Shown: piece by piece, positions 1-11,756 of the stretch
Position numbering within the stretch: the stretch's first letter is position 1
Layout of the letters: the number at the start of each line of letters is the position of its first letter
Translations under genes and position numbers: made by a program
Notes under the pieces: generated by a model
What the model was told of the DNA's origin: nothing
What the model saw: the letters and a program-made list of their open reading frames with translations, nothing else
The model's database searches: none
Assembly: GCA_034638255.1 (NCBI GenBank)
Contig: JAWPGT010000020.1
Location: 248,001-312,000 of the forward strand
DNA: 64,000 bases
Direction: 5' to 3'
From: Coprinus comatus
Taxonomy: Eukaryota; Basidiomycota; Agaricomycetes; Agaricales; Agaricaceae

Positions 1-445
1 CCAAACTCAAACTTTGAACTGTTGTATAGCAACAAGTCATTATGCTCCAAGAGATGTCTTAGTACATAGCGCCAGCACGCGCCCTCTGAATGCTCCCGGT
101 ATAATGAGTGCCCCTGTTTCACTATCATTCATTTTTGACGTTGTACTGCTACCATAACGGCAATCTAATAAATTATTGTATATCTAGAAGTCGAATTATT
201 ACGAGAACAAGGTGCTTGAACTAAAACCCAGAATCTAGCTTTCTCGGACTCTTTCAATCAAATGGTCATGTCATAATCTCCACATATTCAATTCCAGTCA
301 CATTTACATATATCAACTACATTTCTGGTATTTATCACAAACATCAAGATTCAAAACCGTTACAATTCATATAGCTTCAACCGATAATCAATCACCGTTT
401 AAACCAGCCGCTAGTAAAAGGCAGGTAGTACAGAGTCCGAGCTAC
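1..445. other. 3' flank of hydrophobin gene, no gene seen
   Basis: AT-rich sequence downstream of the minus-strand hydrophobin. It presumably holds the 3' UTR and terminator. I found no coding similarity or repeat in it. Confidence 0.4.
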
Positions 446-913
446 CTAGAGGTTGAGATTGATGGGGGTACAACCAAGGACAATGAGTCCATTGAAGTTA
501 TTTCCAGTGCAGCAGACTGGTTGAGCAGTGCTACAAGCGAATAATCCATTAGCATCATGTATTTCAAACGTCTGCGTGAATGAAAATACTAACCAGGAGT
601 TACCACCAATACCGATGACGCTGAGAGGGGAGCAGGTAAGACCAACAAGACCGGTGATGGGACCGAGAACGATGCCCAAGAGACCAGCAAGGAGACCAAC
701 GGTGCTGCTGTCAGCGGACTGAACAGAGTTGCCTGTAGGAGTGCAAAAATTAGCACAAAGACTGCGTAGCAGTTAGAAATAATACACACAGCACTCAATG
801 CTACCAGTGTTGCATTGACTGACAGGGTCAGTACGGGGAAGAGCAGTGGCAGCTGCGAGCAAGGGGAAGATGAAGAACAAGAAAGTGAAGACAGTAGCGA
901 TACGAGCGAACAT
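446..913 (-). CDS. Class I hydrophobin
   Basis: Spliced as complement(446..530, 594..732, 790..913), 115 aa. Introns are 63 and 57 bp with GT-AG ends. An N-terminal hydrophobic segment ([16 protein letters not shown]) is a signal peptide. All eight hydrophobin cysteines are visible in the expected order: C-x6-CC in the first half (the second Cys of the pair is completed across intron 1, giving the usual CCNS), then GLTCSP, C-x5-CC (TAQPV between) and LGC near the C-terminus. The length suits the family. Hydrophobins are secreted, self-assemble at air-water interfaces and coat aerial hyphae, spores and fruit bodies; loose spacing and a long hydrophobic middle indicate class I. The start is the ATG at 913, followed directly by the signal peptide. 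It stands alone here, whereas hydrophobins often occur in clusters. Confidence 0.93.
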
Positions 914-987
914 ATTGTCTGAGATTGGTTGGTTGCTTTGGTAGTAGAACTCCTTTGCTGAAGATTTCAACTGGAGACTCGTCCCTC

Positions 988-993
988 TTTATA
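988..993 (-). promoter_or_regulatory. TATA box of the hydrophobin gene
   Basis: TATAAA on the minus strand, 75 bp upstream of the hydrophobin ATG. The position fits a core promoter of a strongly expressed fungal gene. Not tested. Confidence 0.5.
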
Positions 994-999
994 CCTCGT

Positions 1000-3226
1000 T
1001 GGAGACCCACTTGTGTTCGCGTTTGTGGTCCCTTACGCCACGACTGACGAGTTAGTTTTCTACATATTGAGTTCATCTCTTTTCCTTGGCCAACAGTAAG
1101 TTAATCGACGGAATGGAAAAAAACGAGGTGAATCAGTTCCTCCCCGATTGCCGATTTTTGATTTCTGCCTGATCCTTGCAATTTCCGCACACGGATTTGA
1201 CAGCTATTGAATATAGATAATGACTTCTACGACATAAGAGACGCTAATCCTTTAATGGAATACGTCTAAACAATGGAGAAGAATAGTTTTGATTGGTTCT
1301 TCGGCCTGCTGATATGGGTTTGATGTAAGGATAACACAAGGATAACATGAGCTTCGTTCACACCGAGTACCCACCAGTCTCCGTCGCATGTTCGTGGTTC
1401 GTAAGTCTTCTAAATCTAGACGGTCTAGACTCTGAAGTCTTCAATATTACTTCAACTTCAACCCTCAACTGTTATTGTCGCGAAATGACTCATTTCTCGT
1501 CATATCAAAATCACAGGATCATTCAGTGTGTCAAAACATAATTTTTCACCAGATTCAGATTTCCGGTGCTATGTACGCCGCTGTTGATCACAAAAGCGCT
1601 CTTGGTTCAACGGTGTATCTCTGAGTGTTCCTGGAATATAAATTAATTGGACTTCTAGCTCCACTTCGACGTCGCCAATCACCGTGTGCACAGGTGTGTG
1701 TATCTGTTCACTTACATGATTCTATCTCGTGTTGGTCAGAAAATTTGTAAGGGTTGTCCTTCGGTAATTCGACAAGCAACTTAGTAACATACTAATTAAT
1801 TTTGATCAAATTTTAGTTGTCTGCGGTGGCATACGTCTGGGGCACAAGGTATTCTCATTTTTTTCTAGTGGACTCATTGATTCACTAGAAAGTGGGGGTC
1901 GACTGTCCGATATCAGTTATCCGAGCTTCTGCATCAGTTTATAAATCATGTTTCAATGAGTTATTTTTATCCATTTCCGTTTAAGATGGCGAATTTCAAA
2001 ATCAGATTTTCCATAATTAATCTATCTTTAGAACTTTTTACCCTTGTGAGTGAGGTCACCAATGATGAATGGGGGCTTTTGTATAATAACGAGTTGCTCA
2101 TGCTGTATGCATGGGTCGGTGAGTTTGAGCCGGTTTGTCTATGAGAATGACAAGAGATATACGATAAGCTTCAAATTCGGGGACAATAATGTATCTTGCT
2201 CCGACTAGGATGGTTATATTTTAAATTTGAACCCTCTATCACTCAGGATATTCTTGTCCCGAGGCCTATTTTAAAACATTAGTGGTATAAATCCTTTTTA
2301 TTCTTCGGAACTGCAAAAAGGATCGGTAATCGACTTTCTAGAGTGTAAATACCACCTGGAGGACCAAAGTTGAGAAGGTAATCACTATGGCTCGGAGCAC
2401 AACACATGAAGCTTTTAGCCGTTCCAATCCCGCACGGAGATCAGCAACACAGATGCCGGGTTGTAAGCACACTATCGTATTACAGTTATATTGCGAGCCA
2501 CAACACTGGCTCAACCGGGCATGCTGTCAGTGCGTGGTTTAAGCGTATGAAGGATACCCAATCGAAATTATTGTTCTTGATGGTAACGGTGACAGAAATG
2601 TCATTTGTTTTATTCTTCGAATTGTCTGTCGTATTTTTATCTGTGTTTGGTTTCCGCGGATGATCTCCCCGAGCTTTCTCTTGATTGGTGAATAGGCGCG
2701 ACTGGGACTAATTTAAACTGCTATCTAGAACATGGTCGATTCATTGTCGCTGAGAATCAAAGTACAGTACAAACACGCGGAATAATTAAGACCTCGTTAG
2801 CCGCGGACTTCGCGGAAGTCCATTTGCGCCCAACGTGCATACAAGTTTTCATGGTAGATATTATATGTTGATCAGGCTATTTCTCATTGAATTGGTGTGG
2901 CCCCCTATGGCGCTGTCAACCTCGAGGGATAGTCAATAGGGATGGTCATGATTTCCCCTTTAGTGAGTTGCTCTTCGAGGGTGACTGGTTGGCAAATGTG
3001 GCTCCGAGTCTCGTTTCGGGTATCTTTGGGTATATTCGCTAAACCCCGCATTTATGAAGGGATCTGATCTTTAACGACATTTTGTGGGAGAATGTACATC
3101 TCTACCTCCACGGTTTACTCCATTCGGTCAGTAACCTTGTCTATTACTCTCTCAACCATCATATCGAGAAATCACCACCAGATTAATTAATGACAAGCAA
3201 GAAGATCATTGTACATATTCCATTCT
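1000..3226. other. 2.2-kb intergenic region, no gene recognised
   Basis: Only short open frames without recognisable domains or a convincing exon-intron chain. It contains the upstream region of the hydrophobin and the 3' end of the T-protein gene. No LTR or tandem repeat was seen. A small species-specific gene cannot be excluded. Confidence 0.4.
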
Positions 3227-4892
3227 TCAACCTCTCCAATAATTGGTTTTTACGAATGGCATGGGAGTCAACACTGCCTTCCGCTTTTTGTTCCGAACAT
3301 CAACCTCTACCTCTGTCCCCTTCTTATGCCATCCACTTTTAACATACCCCATTGCTATGTTCTTTCCCAATGTCGGGCTTGGAATGCCAGATGTTACAGC
3401 ACCTGTACAAAGGGAGAAGCCATGTTAGCATGTGGTGAAGAAACACGAAAGAGTTCATAAATTCTTACCAATCAGCTCATCGCTTGATGGGGCGAAAATC
3501 TTTGCTCCCTCTGTGAAAAAGAACCAAGTATAAGTAAACAATGATGATGGTGGCTGAGGGTTTCAAACACAAAACATACGTCTTGCGGGCACAGAATCCA
3601 CAATCAAACCAACGCGACGTCGTGGAGCTCCTTCCTTCAAATGTTTACGAACGGTTTCTGCTCCAATGAAGTCACCGGTTTCTCTTCTATCCTTTCCAAT
3701 GACCCAACTCAAACCTGCTTCAACGGGCGAAGTCGTTTCATCAAGGTCATTACCATAAAGGCACATGCCAGCTTCCAATCGCAAACTGTCTCGTGCTGCA
3801 AGACCTGTAAGTAGAACGGGATTCTTAGATAGAAGCTTAGCAACTTCTACGGTTTGTGAGGGAGGGATGGAAATCTGTAATGGTAAGTGGAGTGAGAGAA
3901 ATAATCGTAAATGTTGAACGGAGGTAAAGAGGTATCATTAGAAGTGACACTGACCTCAAATCCATCTTCACCGGTGTATCCACCTCTGGCTACGTGAAGA
4001 TTGAACCCTTCGATTGGTACGAATGCTGATTTGCCAAAGGTGAGACCCCGCAAGTCGTATGATGTCAAGGTTTGCAGGTAAGATGCTGCTTCAGGACCTA
4101 TGACAAAAGTTGAGCGCTGGGGGCATTGGAGAAACACAGGCGGTTGTGCTAGGAATGTCAAACTTACCTTGAAGGGCGACAAGACCCCAATCTTCCAGAA
4201 CTTCCATCTCAACAGGACCCTCTTTAGCTTTCTCACTTGCGTTCCATTCTTCAAGTTTTTGCTTGAACCACGCAAGATCTCTATCTCGACGGCCAGCATT
4301 TGTAACAACATAGAAGGCATCTGCAGCATGCTTGGTAATAATAGTATCATCGATTATACCTCCATTCTCGTTCAAGAGCACCGACAGTGTTGAACTGTAA
4401 GGGCCTAGTGAAGACAGGGAGGCCGGGGTAAGCCATTCAAGAAATTCAGTGGCCGTTTTGCCCCGAAAGCTAAGAAATTTCATTTTATTCATTGAACAAG
4501 GATTGGAGATGAATATGAACAACTTACTTGGATTGCACCATATGTCCAACATCGAAGAGACCAACCTTTGTGCGGACATGGTTGTGACTGGCAACTACAT
4601 AGGGGCTCTCAACATGAGGTCGTAGGTTGGCTCAGAGAATGTCTCTTACTCTGTCCTGCATTGGCATAGGATAGTGGCATAGAATAACCAGCAAATGGAA
4701 CCATCTTGGCACCATTTTCGACATGGAAGTCGTATAAACCAGTGTGTCTTAACTAGGGATCCGGTCAACTTCCAGGTTGTAAGAAAATTTACATTAACAT
4801 ACTGGACCATTGGCTGTTGCCAATAGCCTTGCATTCCGAAGGCAATGGATAGGCTTTGCCTTGAGAAATGAAGCAGCGCGTAGAAGGACCAT
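3227..4892 (-). CDS. GCV1: Mitochondrial aminomethyltransferase (glycine cleavage T-protein)
   Basis: Spliced as complement(3227..3402, 3469..3510, 3580..3874, 3955..4097, 4168..4469, 4528..4594, 4650..4752, 4803..4892), 405 aa, the usual GCV1 length. The protein transfers the aminomethyl carbon from the H-protein lipoyl arm to tetrahydrofolate and releases ammonia. Exon 1 encodes a 30-residue Arg/Leu/Ala-rich stretch without acidic residues, a typical mitochondrial presequence. Then come the family blocks [43 protein letters not shown] (with the folate-contacting Asp), [32 protein letters not shown] and the C-terminal GCVT barrel motif [19 protein letters not shown]. The start at 4892 is chosen because it yields the presequence. 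It is divergent from coronin, with only 170 bp between the two ATGs. Confidence 0.95.
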
Positions 4893-5062
4893 TATCGGAA
4901 GTAGGAACTGTGATGAAGGATATTGCCGACTCCGGAAAAATAGTTATTTATTACGTAATTCAGAGACCCTAACCCCCTTGTCGTATCCAATGCACCAGCA
5001 ACTGTTTACAACGATCTTGTGTGTCCAAGTGTTATCTTGTATCTCCTACTACTTCCTCAATC
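4893..5062. promoter_or_regulatory. Shared bidirectional promoter of GCV1 and coronin
   Basis: 170 bp between the divergent start codons at 4892 (-) and 5063 (+). It contains a perfect palindrome TTACGTAA at 4951-4958, close to the middle. No clear TATA box faces either gene. A bZIP-type factor could bind such a palindrome; that is inference. Confidence 0.45.
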
Positions 5063-6911
5063 ATGTCTCGATTTGTTAGAGCCTCCAAATACCGGTGTGG
5101 ATGGCACGATCTATCTTCATCACTGCTCGTCTTTAACTATATTCATTCAGACATGTATACGGGCAGCCTTCCAAGAAAGAACATGGTTTCGAGAATTTGA
5201 AAGTGACCAACAGTGCTTGGGATACCAATATTCTTTCTGCGTCAGGAGTGAGTCGTTGACTACGTTTGACAGCTGATTGATGCTCACGATCCGCGTAGAA
5301 ATACCTTAGCATCAATTGGAACGCATCTGGCGGAGGTGCTTTTGCAATCCTTCCTTTACCTTCACCCTTCCATGGAATCAATGGCTTTCCTCATAAGCTG
5401 CCGGATCAGCTTCCTCTGGCTCGTAGCCATTCAGCACCTGTTTTGGATACCGACTGGTCTCCTCATAATGACTCTATCGTCGCGTCTGGTGGTGAAGATG
5501 GAAAGGCCATGATCTGGAAAGTGGAGGATTCACAATTCGATGGCTGGGCAACAGAAGGATGGATTCCTCAAGATTTTGATCCTGTTCTCCGCATCGATGC
5601 CTCGCCAAGGAAGATCGGTCAAGTCTTGTTCCATCCTACAGCATCTCAAGTCCTAGCAACGGCGTCTGGTGAACACACAATCAAGCTATGGGATCTTGCT
5701 GCACCAGAGGATCCACGAGTTGTACTTACTGGACACGGTGATGCCGTCCAGAATATGGCTTTCAATCCCACTGGTACCTTGATGGCAACTACTTGTCGTG
5801 ACCGCAAGCTTCGTCTCTTCGATCCTAGAACTGGTGGAGAACCTGTTCGTATTACAGATGGACATGGAGGTATTAAAGGATCACGCGTTGTCTGGATGGG
5901 GGAACACGATCGTATTGCCACTACAGGATTCAGCAAAATGTCTGATCGTCAAGTTGGAATTTGGGAGACCAATGGCCTCACGAACGTAAAGATGATTTCA
6001 ATCGATCAGACTGCTGGCGTCTTGATGCCCTTCTGGTCGGACAACAACATTCTGTTCCTTGCTGGAAAGGGGTATGTTTGTTGAAACCATTACATTTCAT
6101 AAACTGACCCTTTGTCTACTAGTGATGGTAACATCCGTTACTACGAATACGAGAATGATAATTTCATTGGACTCTCCGAGTACAAATCTTCCGACCCTCA
6201 ACGTGGCGTCTGCTTCCTTCCTCGACGTGCACTAAGTGTATCTGAATGTGAAATTGCCCGCGGTTACAAGGTTTATTCATCGACCGTCGAGCCAATCGCA
6301 TTTATCGTCCCAAGAAAAGTAAGTTTATGATAATTGTTTTTTATAACAATACCTAAAGGAAAACTCTTTAGGCCGATGGTTTCCAGTCTGATATATTCCC
6401 TCCGGCTCCTTCAATCGAATCTTCCCTTTCCGCTGCCGAATTCTTCAATGGAAAGTCTGCTCCGGTTAGACTTGTAAATCTTGGTGATGGTTCTATCTCC
6501 TCTGGTTCACAACCTTCCGCCACCCCTGCACTTCAACCCATTTCGCGAACAACGTCTAGCGCTCCTGCTCCTGTTGCTACAGCACCAGCTCCCGCGTCCG
6601 CGCCCACACCAGCAGCTGCGCCTGCGCCTGCACCAACTCTAGTGGCTGCTCCCGTCGAACAACCTTCACCCTTTTCCCCTGCAATTCCTGATTCCAAACC
6701 CATTGCACCTGATGTAAGTTGAAAGAAAAAGAACATTATGTAATTGTAACTGATTTTTGGCCTATAGACTTCGGGACTGCGTAACGAAAATGATCGATTG
6801 ACGAGTGAACTTCGAGATGCGAGGGAAAAGATTAGAAATCTCGAACTTCAAGTGGAAGCTTTACGTGCTAATGCTAAAAAGGCTGCTCAAGCTTTACAGT
6901 TGGAAATTTGA
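5063..6911 (+). CDS. CRN1: Coronin, actin-binding WD-repeat protein
   Basis: Spliced as 5063..5094, 5151..5247, 5299..6071, 6123..6318, 6372..6713, 6768..6911, 527 aa. Coronin binds F-actin and the Arp2/3 complex and works in cortical actin patches. Visible parts: the N-terminal coronin signature MSRFVRASKYRHVYGQ with NLKVTNSAWDTN and SINWNASGGGAFA (residues 1-60), then WD-repeat blades to about residue 300 (SIVASGGEDGKAMIW, LATASGEHTIKLWD, MATTCRDRKLRLFDPR), the conserved post-propeller segment (YYEYEND, GVCFLPRRA, EIARGYK, FIVPRK), a Pro/Ala-rich linker at about residues 400-478, and a C-terminal heptad-like segment encoded by the last exon (residues 481-527) suited to a trimeric coiled coil. 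All five introns are 51-56 bp. A complete, ordinary housekeeping gene. Confidence 0.95.
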
Positions 6912-7571
6912 GAATGAGGATGGTTTTGATTGTATATCGTTTCTCGTTTCTCTCCCACGGTTGGTATGATGGTTGTTTACTTTTTACCAGTTAATGCCGC
7001 GTGCAATGTGTATAGGATATCGATATCCCGCCAGTGTAGTGCTGTGTATAATGTTTTTTATGGAAGAATAGATATGTTGAGTAGGTTGATGCTTTCCTCC
7101 TTCTGGCTCAGATTTATCCCTCTCATTATGGCTTCCGACGAGCGTTTTGTGTTTGCAAAATTTGTACGACTGAAGTTTTCAGTCCTAAACCCATCATTTT
7201 ACATACACTCAACCTCACAGCCTTATCAACGTTCTCCGCAAACCCTCCTCAACTCCGACATTCATGGAAGCCAGGCACTCGTATGAATGTGTGGATTGGA
7301 TGCTTACGCCCCTGAACCTGATTAGACACAACAGAGGGCCCATTTGCGGGAACCACAGCAATGAACGCACTTCAATAACTATGTAAGCACATATGTACAT
7401 TCAACTGACCTTCTACCGTTGAATGAGTAAGCAAGATATGGACATCCGAGATGTAATTTCAGAGCCGTGATTTGATCTTATCAGATGGTAGATCAACCTA
7501 TAAATATGTTCCACTAGGACTTCTTTTCAGTTTCCTCTCCTATCATCTCGATTTACATTTAGCTCACAAGA
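6912..7571. other. Intergenic, coronin 3' end to quinone reductase promoter
   Basis: 660 bp with no coding similarity. A CT-rich stretch with TTTCCTCTCCTATCATCTCG lies just before the next ATG (7572), as is common upstream of fungal transcription starts. Confidence 0.4.
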
Positions 7572-8481
7572 ATGTCATCACCACGCATAGCTATCATCAT
7601 CTATTCCATGTATGGCCATATTTCTACAAGTGAGTGATGTACTGCATTAAAGAATAATTTCACAATTAACTGAGCGATTGCCGTTATCTCATCTTGATAT
7701 TTATAGTGGCCGAGGCTGCAAAGTCCGGCATCGAAAGCGCTGGTGGAAAAGCAACGATTCTTCAGTATGTTCATAGATCCTTATGCACATATTCCATTTT
7801 AATCCACCATGTACAGAGTTCCGGAAACTCTGAGTGAAGAAATTCTTGATTTGATGAAAGCTCCTGCGAAACCCGACTATCCAATTGCTACTGCCACTTC
7901 GTTGAAGGAGCACGATGCATTCCTCTTCAGTATCCCTACACGTTACGGAAATATGCCTACTCAGTGGAAGGTAAGTCTAACCGCTCTACTACTATTATCA
8001 CCATCATTGCTAGAATGCCAATATCCAATTCATTTTCAATGACAACTCATTATTGTATATATGATCTTCTCAGGCATTCTGGGATTCTACTGGTCAACTC
8101 TGGGCAAAAGGAGTTCTTGCTGGTAAATATGCTGGTCTTTTCGTTTCAACAGGTAGCATGGGTGGTGGTCAAGAAACAACTGCTTTTAATTTCTTATCCA
8201 CTCTCACCCATCATGGAATTATCTATGTTCCTTTTGGTTATGCAACTGCCTTTGCTCAAATGGCAAGCTTAGATACTCCTTGTGGTGGTAAGACATCCTT
8301 CATCTTTTTAATTGAGATTTTGGCTATGATATTGATCTTTTTCTTTTCATTAGGATCACCCTGGGGTAGTGGTACTCTTGCAGGAGCTGATGGATCTTGT
8401 CAACCCTCTGAATTAGAACTTGAACTTGCTGAAAATCAAGGAAAGGCTTTCTATGGGCATGTCTCTAGGGTGACTTTCTAG
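7572..8481 (+). CDS. NAD(P)H:quinone oxidoreductase, WrbA/flavodoxin family (1,4-benzoquinone reductase)
   Basis: Spliced as 7572..7629, 7707..7764, 7817..7970, 8074..8287, 8354..8481, 203 aa, the normal length for fungal WrbA-type enzymes. It reduces quinones by two electrons with FMN and NAD(P)H. In wood- and litter-decay fungi such reductases recycle lignin-derived and secreted benzoquinones and can feed redox cycling. Visible: start [11 protein letters not shown] (FMN phosphate loop region), [32 protein letters not shown] and [12 protein letters not shown], then PWGSGTLAG near the C-terminus, all characteristic of type IV quinone oxidoreductases. There is no signal peptide, so it acts in the cytosol. 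The retrotransposon island begins about 750 bp downstream. Confidence 0.93.
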
Positions 8482-9237
8482 AATCTAGAGTAGTGGTGCT
8501 TCCATCGTGGGCTGTCAAGTATATCTATATTCTATTTAGTGAACTGCGAGTACAATATCTTGATATTCATGGTACAAGAGTATTATGTAGTAATTACTTA
8601 TAGATTGTTTTTCACAAGTTTTTCATGTCCATACCTCCAAAGTTAACATCAAACCTGCATCAAATGGACCTGATCAAACCCTTTAGCATACTTCTTAATT
8701 AGAATCACATGGGTTTGAGACATCATACATGTATACTCTACAGGCCTGAGCCCTTGAGTTTGATCTAGTTTGACATATTGCCATGTCCATCATGTTTTTA
8801 TGACAGAAGCCCCAAGACATTCTACTTGAATTCAGAAAAAGGTGTTAGCCTTTGGGACTCAATTTGCTACTACTAATGTTTAGGGCCACCCAAAGAGTGA
8901 AAGCAAGTTGGGCATGTCACTAGCACCCAAATCCAAACAAAAAATGGTATGGAAGCCAATAAAGTCCAAGAAGGAAGTCAAACAATGAGTGTGAATAAAG
9001 CATCTATGTCAACATTGGATCCTCTTGGTACAGTCATGGAACATTCTGATCTTGGTTATGTCAGAGATTGCAGAGGGATGCTGAATGATATTGTCTTCAT
9101 CAGCAAATCACACATCTCCTTAGCCAAACTTAAACCCCCTTAAACCTCCTTGGAAATGTTTCCAAGTAGGGCTAAGGAGATACTAAGGATATCAAAGATT
9201 TTTTTTTTCTCCTTCGAATTACTTATTCATACTTGAA
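8482..9237. other. Unassigned sequence between quinone reductase and retrotransposon island
   Basis: No gene recognised. A 64-codon open frame at 8949-9143 has no recognisable domain. Base composition and fragmentary character suggest degraded repeat material, but I could not match it to the other repeats in the window. Confidence 0.3.
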
Positions 9238-9242
9238 CAAGT

Positions 9243-9590
9243 TGTAAGTGCAGGATCGTAGAGGACAACGAGGCGAGCACAATGACAAAGGAATGGAAGG
9301 AAACTGATAAGAAATGACTGAGATAGAACACAAACACTGCAGACACTTGTATTAGACTAGAGAGATACAATAACTTCTTAACTACTCACCTGCAGACACT
9401 TATATTAGACTAGAGAGTCTTCATGTGTCTGCAGGACACTTCAATAACGTGTGACATGACATTGTGATGTCACAGAAAGCAGAAACAATCTACAAGTCCA
9501 GAACTCCAAAGAGAATATCCAACCACAGCTCTTCTAATCTCAACCAACAATAGATACTGACCTTGGGGACTGTCTAGAGCATTCCTGACA
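9243..9590 (-). repeat. Solo LTR of copia family A
   Basis: 348 bp, the same length as the two LTRs of element A and clearly similar to them in reverse orientation. It starts TGTAAG and ends CTGACA on the plus strand. It is flanked by a perfect 5-bp target duplication CAAGT (9238-9242 and 9591-9595), so this is a genuine insertion reduced to a solo LTR by LTR-LTR recombination. A cluster of direct repeats with CTGCAGACACTT (three copies in about 90 bp, 9337-9440) lies inside the LTR. Confidence 0.93.
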
Positions 9591-9595
9591 CAAGT

Positions 9596-10584
9596 TGATT
9601 CCAAGCTGTTCCAAGCAGGGGGTCCTGGTTAGTCAAGCTTAATTTACTTTAAATCTGCTTGTATTTCCTTCAAAATTACTTTCCCTTACATGAATGAGTT
9701 TGTAACAAGCTAGGTAGAAAAAACATCATTTCGTCCCAGTATTATCATTCTTATTCCAAGTAAAACCAAGTTACATGAAGGATTGTCAATTCAATTTCAA
9801 GAAGCAATTCAAAGTTTGAACTTATAGTTTCAAGCAAAAATTATTATTATTATAATGCATATTTATTATTAAAAAAAATCAGACTACTACTATGCTATTA
9901 GTAGTCTTCATCCATGTTGAAGCGATTACTAATTAAGCTGCTTACCAAGCACTTACATAGCTGCTCACTAAGTGCTGATATAGACACTTATATATAGCAC
10001 TTATTATATATCACTGAATAATCTCTCAGTGTTCATTACTAAGTAAATTAGTGTTTCACCTCCATGCTTTGTATACATGTTAGAAAGCGTAGTTACACAT
10101 GACCTTAGGATTAGTGAGCATGGACCATAGCATTACTGTTGGGTTTGGAGAAGGCAAACACATGTTGAGGATGTGTGTGGCAGTGTAGAATGGCCCAAGC
10201 TGCAGATAGGCCAAACTATACCTGTGATTAATTTTCTTACTCATCTTCATTCACTTGGACCTTCCCTTATTGTTCTCAAGTATGTACTTAAGCTGTATGT
10301 GCACCACATTGTACCCTCAGTTCTCATCTTTGATAGCAGTATGCCATGTCCTGTGTTAAATGAGTCCTCAACCCAATCCACCACAAATACTCAACCCTCT
10401 TCTAAAAACAAACCTGAATCCCAAACAACCACTTCTACTAGTACTGCAACTGCTCCTACCCCTGTCACCATAGCCACTTCTATATCTCCAACATCCTCAA
10501 CTACCACCCCAGAGCAGATTGAACCATGGAACTGATCTGAAAACATTGCTTATCCTTTGTTAGCTCAATGTCTTCCTGACTCCA
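9596..10584 (+). pseudogene. Decayed retroelement sequence with a possible Gag fragment
   Basis: Mostly AT-rich noncoding sequence. From about 10173 an open frame of 120 codons, and then a further in-frame piece to about 10595, encode a Ser/Thr/Pro-rich stretch and SENIAYPLLAQCLPDS. This has the look of a copia Gag N-terminus but lacks a diagnostic motif. It may belong to the same element as the Gag-protease remnant at 11757-12884, being separated from it by the repeats at 10585-11745. Confidence 0.3.
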
Positions 10585-10860
10585 TGTCAGAATGGTAGAG
10601 AGTGAAGTTGAGAATGAGAGTGAAGTTGAGAGAGAGTTAAGCTCAGACACAGACACAGACATAGAAAGAAAGGAATTGATTGGATGGTTTGGCTAAGACA
10701 TGAGGGACTTATATATCTACTAGAACAAAGAACATCCAAAAGAAGAAAACAATAAGGACCCTTGCCAGCACACAAAGGGAATATGTAAGTAACATAATAA
10801 GGGAAAAGAACATTATGAAAGAGTCTAGAACATGTCACATACTGTGCCACCAACTGATCT
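10585..10860 (-). repeat. Inverted copy of repeat 11195-11440
   Basis: Reverse-complement match to 11195-11440 with few changes, including the short tandem (CAGACA)n, the block CTTGCCAGCACACAAAGGG and the TTATATATC promoter-like stretch. The two copies face each other about 330 bp apart. It is likely an LTR fragment inserted in the opposite orientation. Confidence 0.65.
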
Positions 10861-11123
10861 TCTGACACATCTTCTGACCTTCTGACATTTCCAACTGTCA
10901 ATCTTGTTATCAGTCACCGACCTCTTGGGCCTTCTGTACTTATTTGCTGTTTCCATTCCAACTTCCTTTTTCAGCTATTTCCTTTTCAGTTGGCATCATC
11001 CTTTTTAGTGTGTCGGCCCGTTGTTCTGTTACCTTATGTTTTGATATGTTATATTCTGATATCGGTAAACAATGTATTTAATCGCTAGTCACTCTTGTAC
11101 ATTTCTTAGTCTGATATCAACAT

Positions 11124-11745
11124 AGTGTTAGGTTTTCCCAGATATCTCCTTATCTTATCCATCTTTCCTAATCACTCCACTTATCTTATCTTGATGTTCT
11201 GGACTCTTTCATAATGTTCTTTTCCTTATTATGTTACTTACATATTCCCTTTGTGTGCTGGCAAGGGTCCTTATTGTTTTCCTCTTTTGGATGTTCTTTG
11301 TTCTGGTAGATATATAAGTCCCTCATGTCTTAGCCAAACAATCTAATCAATTCCCTTCTTTCTGTGTCTGTGTCTGTGTCTGAGCTTAACTCTCTCTCAT
11401 TACTCCTCACATTCTCTTCACTACTCTCTACCATTCTGACACATAGTATCCACACTCATCTCTGTCTCTGTCTTATTCCAACTCTAAGTCAATCTTGTCT
11501 CTTCTCTCACTCTCTACTCTCCTCTGTAATTCCCCCCAACATTCTTTCTAACTGTTTGGTCCTCTTGCAAGTGAGGCTAATCGCAGTATTGGAAGGGCGC
11601 AACACATACATTGAAGCTGAAGCCTCAATCTGACATTGCTAGCTCATCTCCAATCCCCGTTCTTAACAGAACATCAGGATAAGATAAGTGGAGTGATTAG
11701 GAAAGATAGATAAGATAAGGAGATATCTGGGAAAAACCTAACACT
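11124..11745. repeat. Fold-back/LTR-like element with ~78-bp terminal inverted repeats
   Basis: The left end (11124-11203) begins AGTGTTAGG and reads on through a TATCTCCTTATCTTATC block. The right end (11669-11745) is its reverse complement, ending CCTAACACT. The interior carries a TATATAAGT promoter-like motif (about 11311) and (TGTCTG)n. TGTTAGG at 11126 to TTAACA at 11668 would also fit a 543-bp LTR followed by an inverted LTR fragment. I see no target duplication, so its class is uncertain. Confidence 0.5.
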
Positions 11746-11756
11746 CCACTCTTGTT

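Noticed and set aside
1347..2663. Several open frames of 60-85 codons between hydrophobin and T-protein genes
   Set aside because: No domain, no signal peptide with a consistent exon chain, and codon use typical of chance frames in AT-rich DNA.
9300..9440. CTGCAGACACTT direct repeats as a CRISPR-like array
   Set aside because: Three unevenly spaced repeats inside a 348-bp LTR that occurs in three copies; the genome is eukaryotic.
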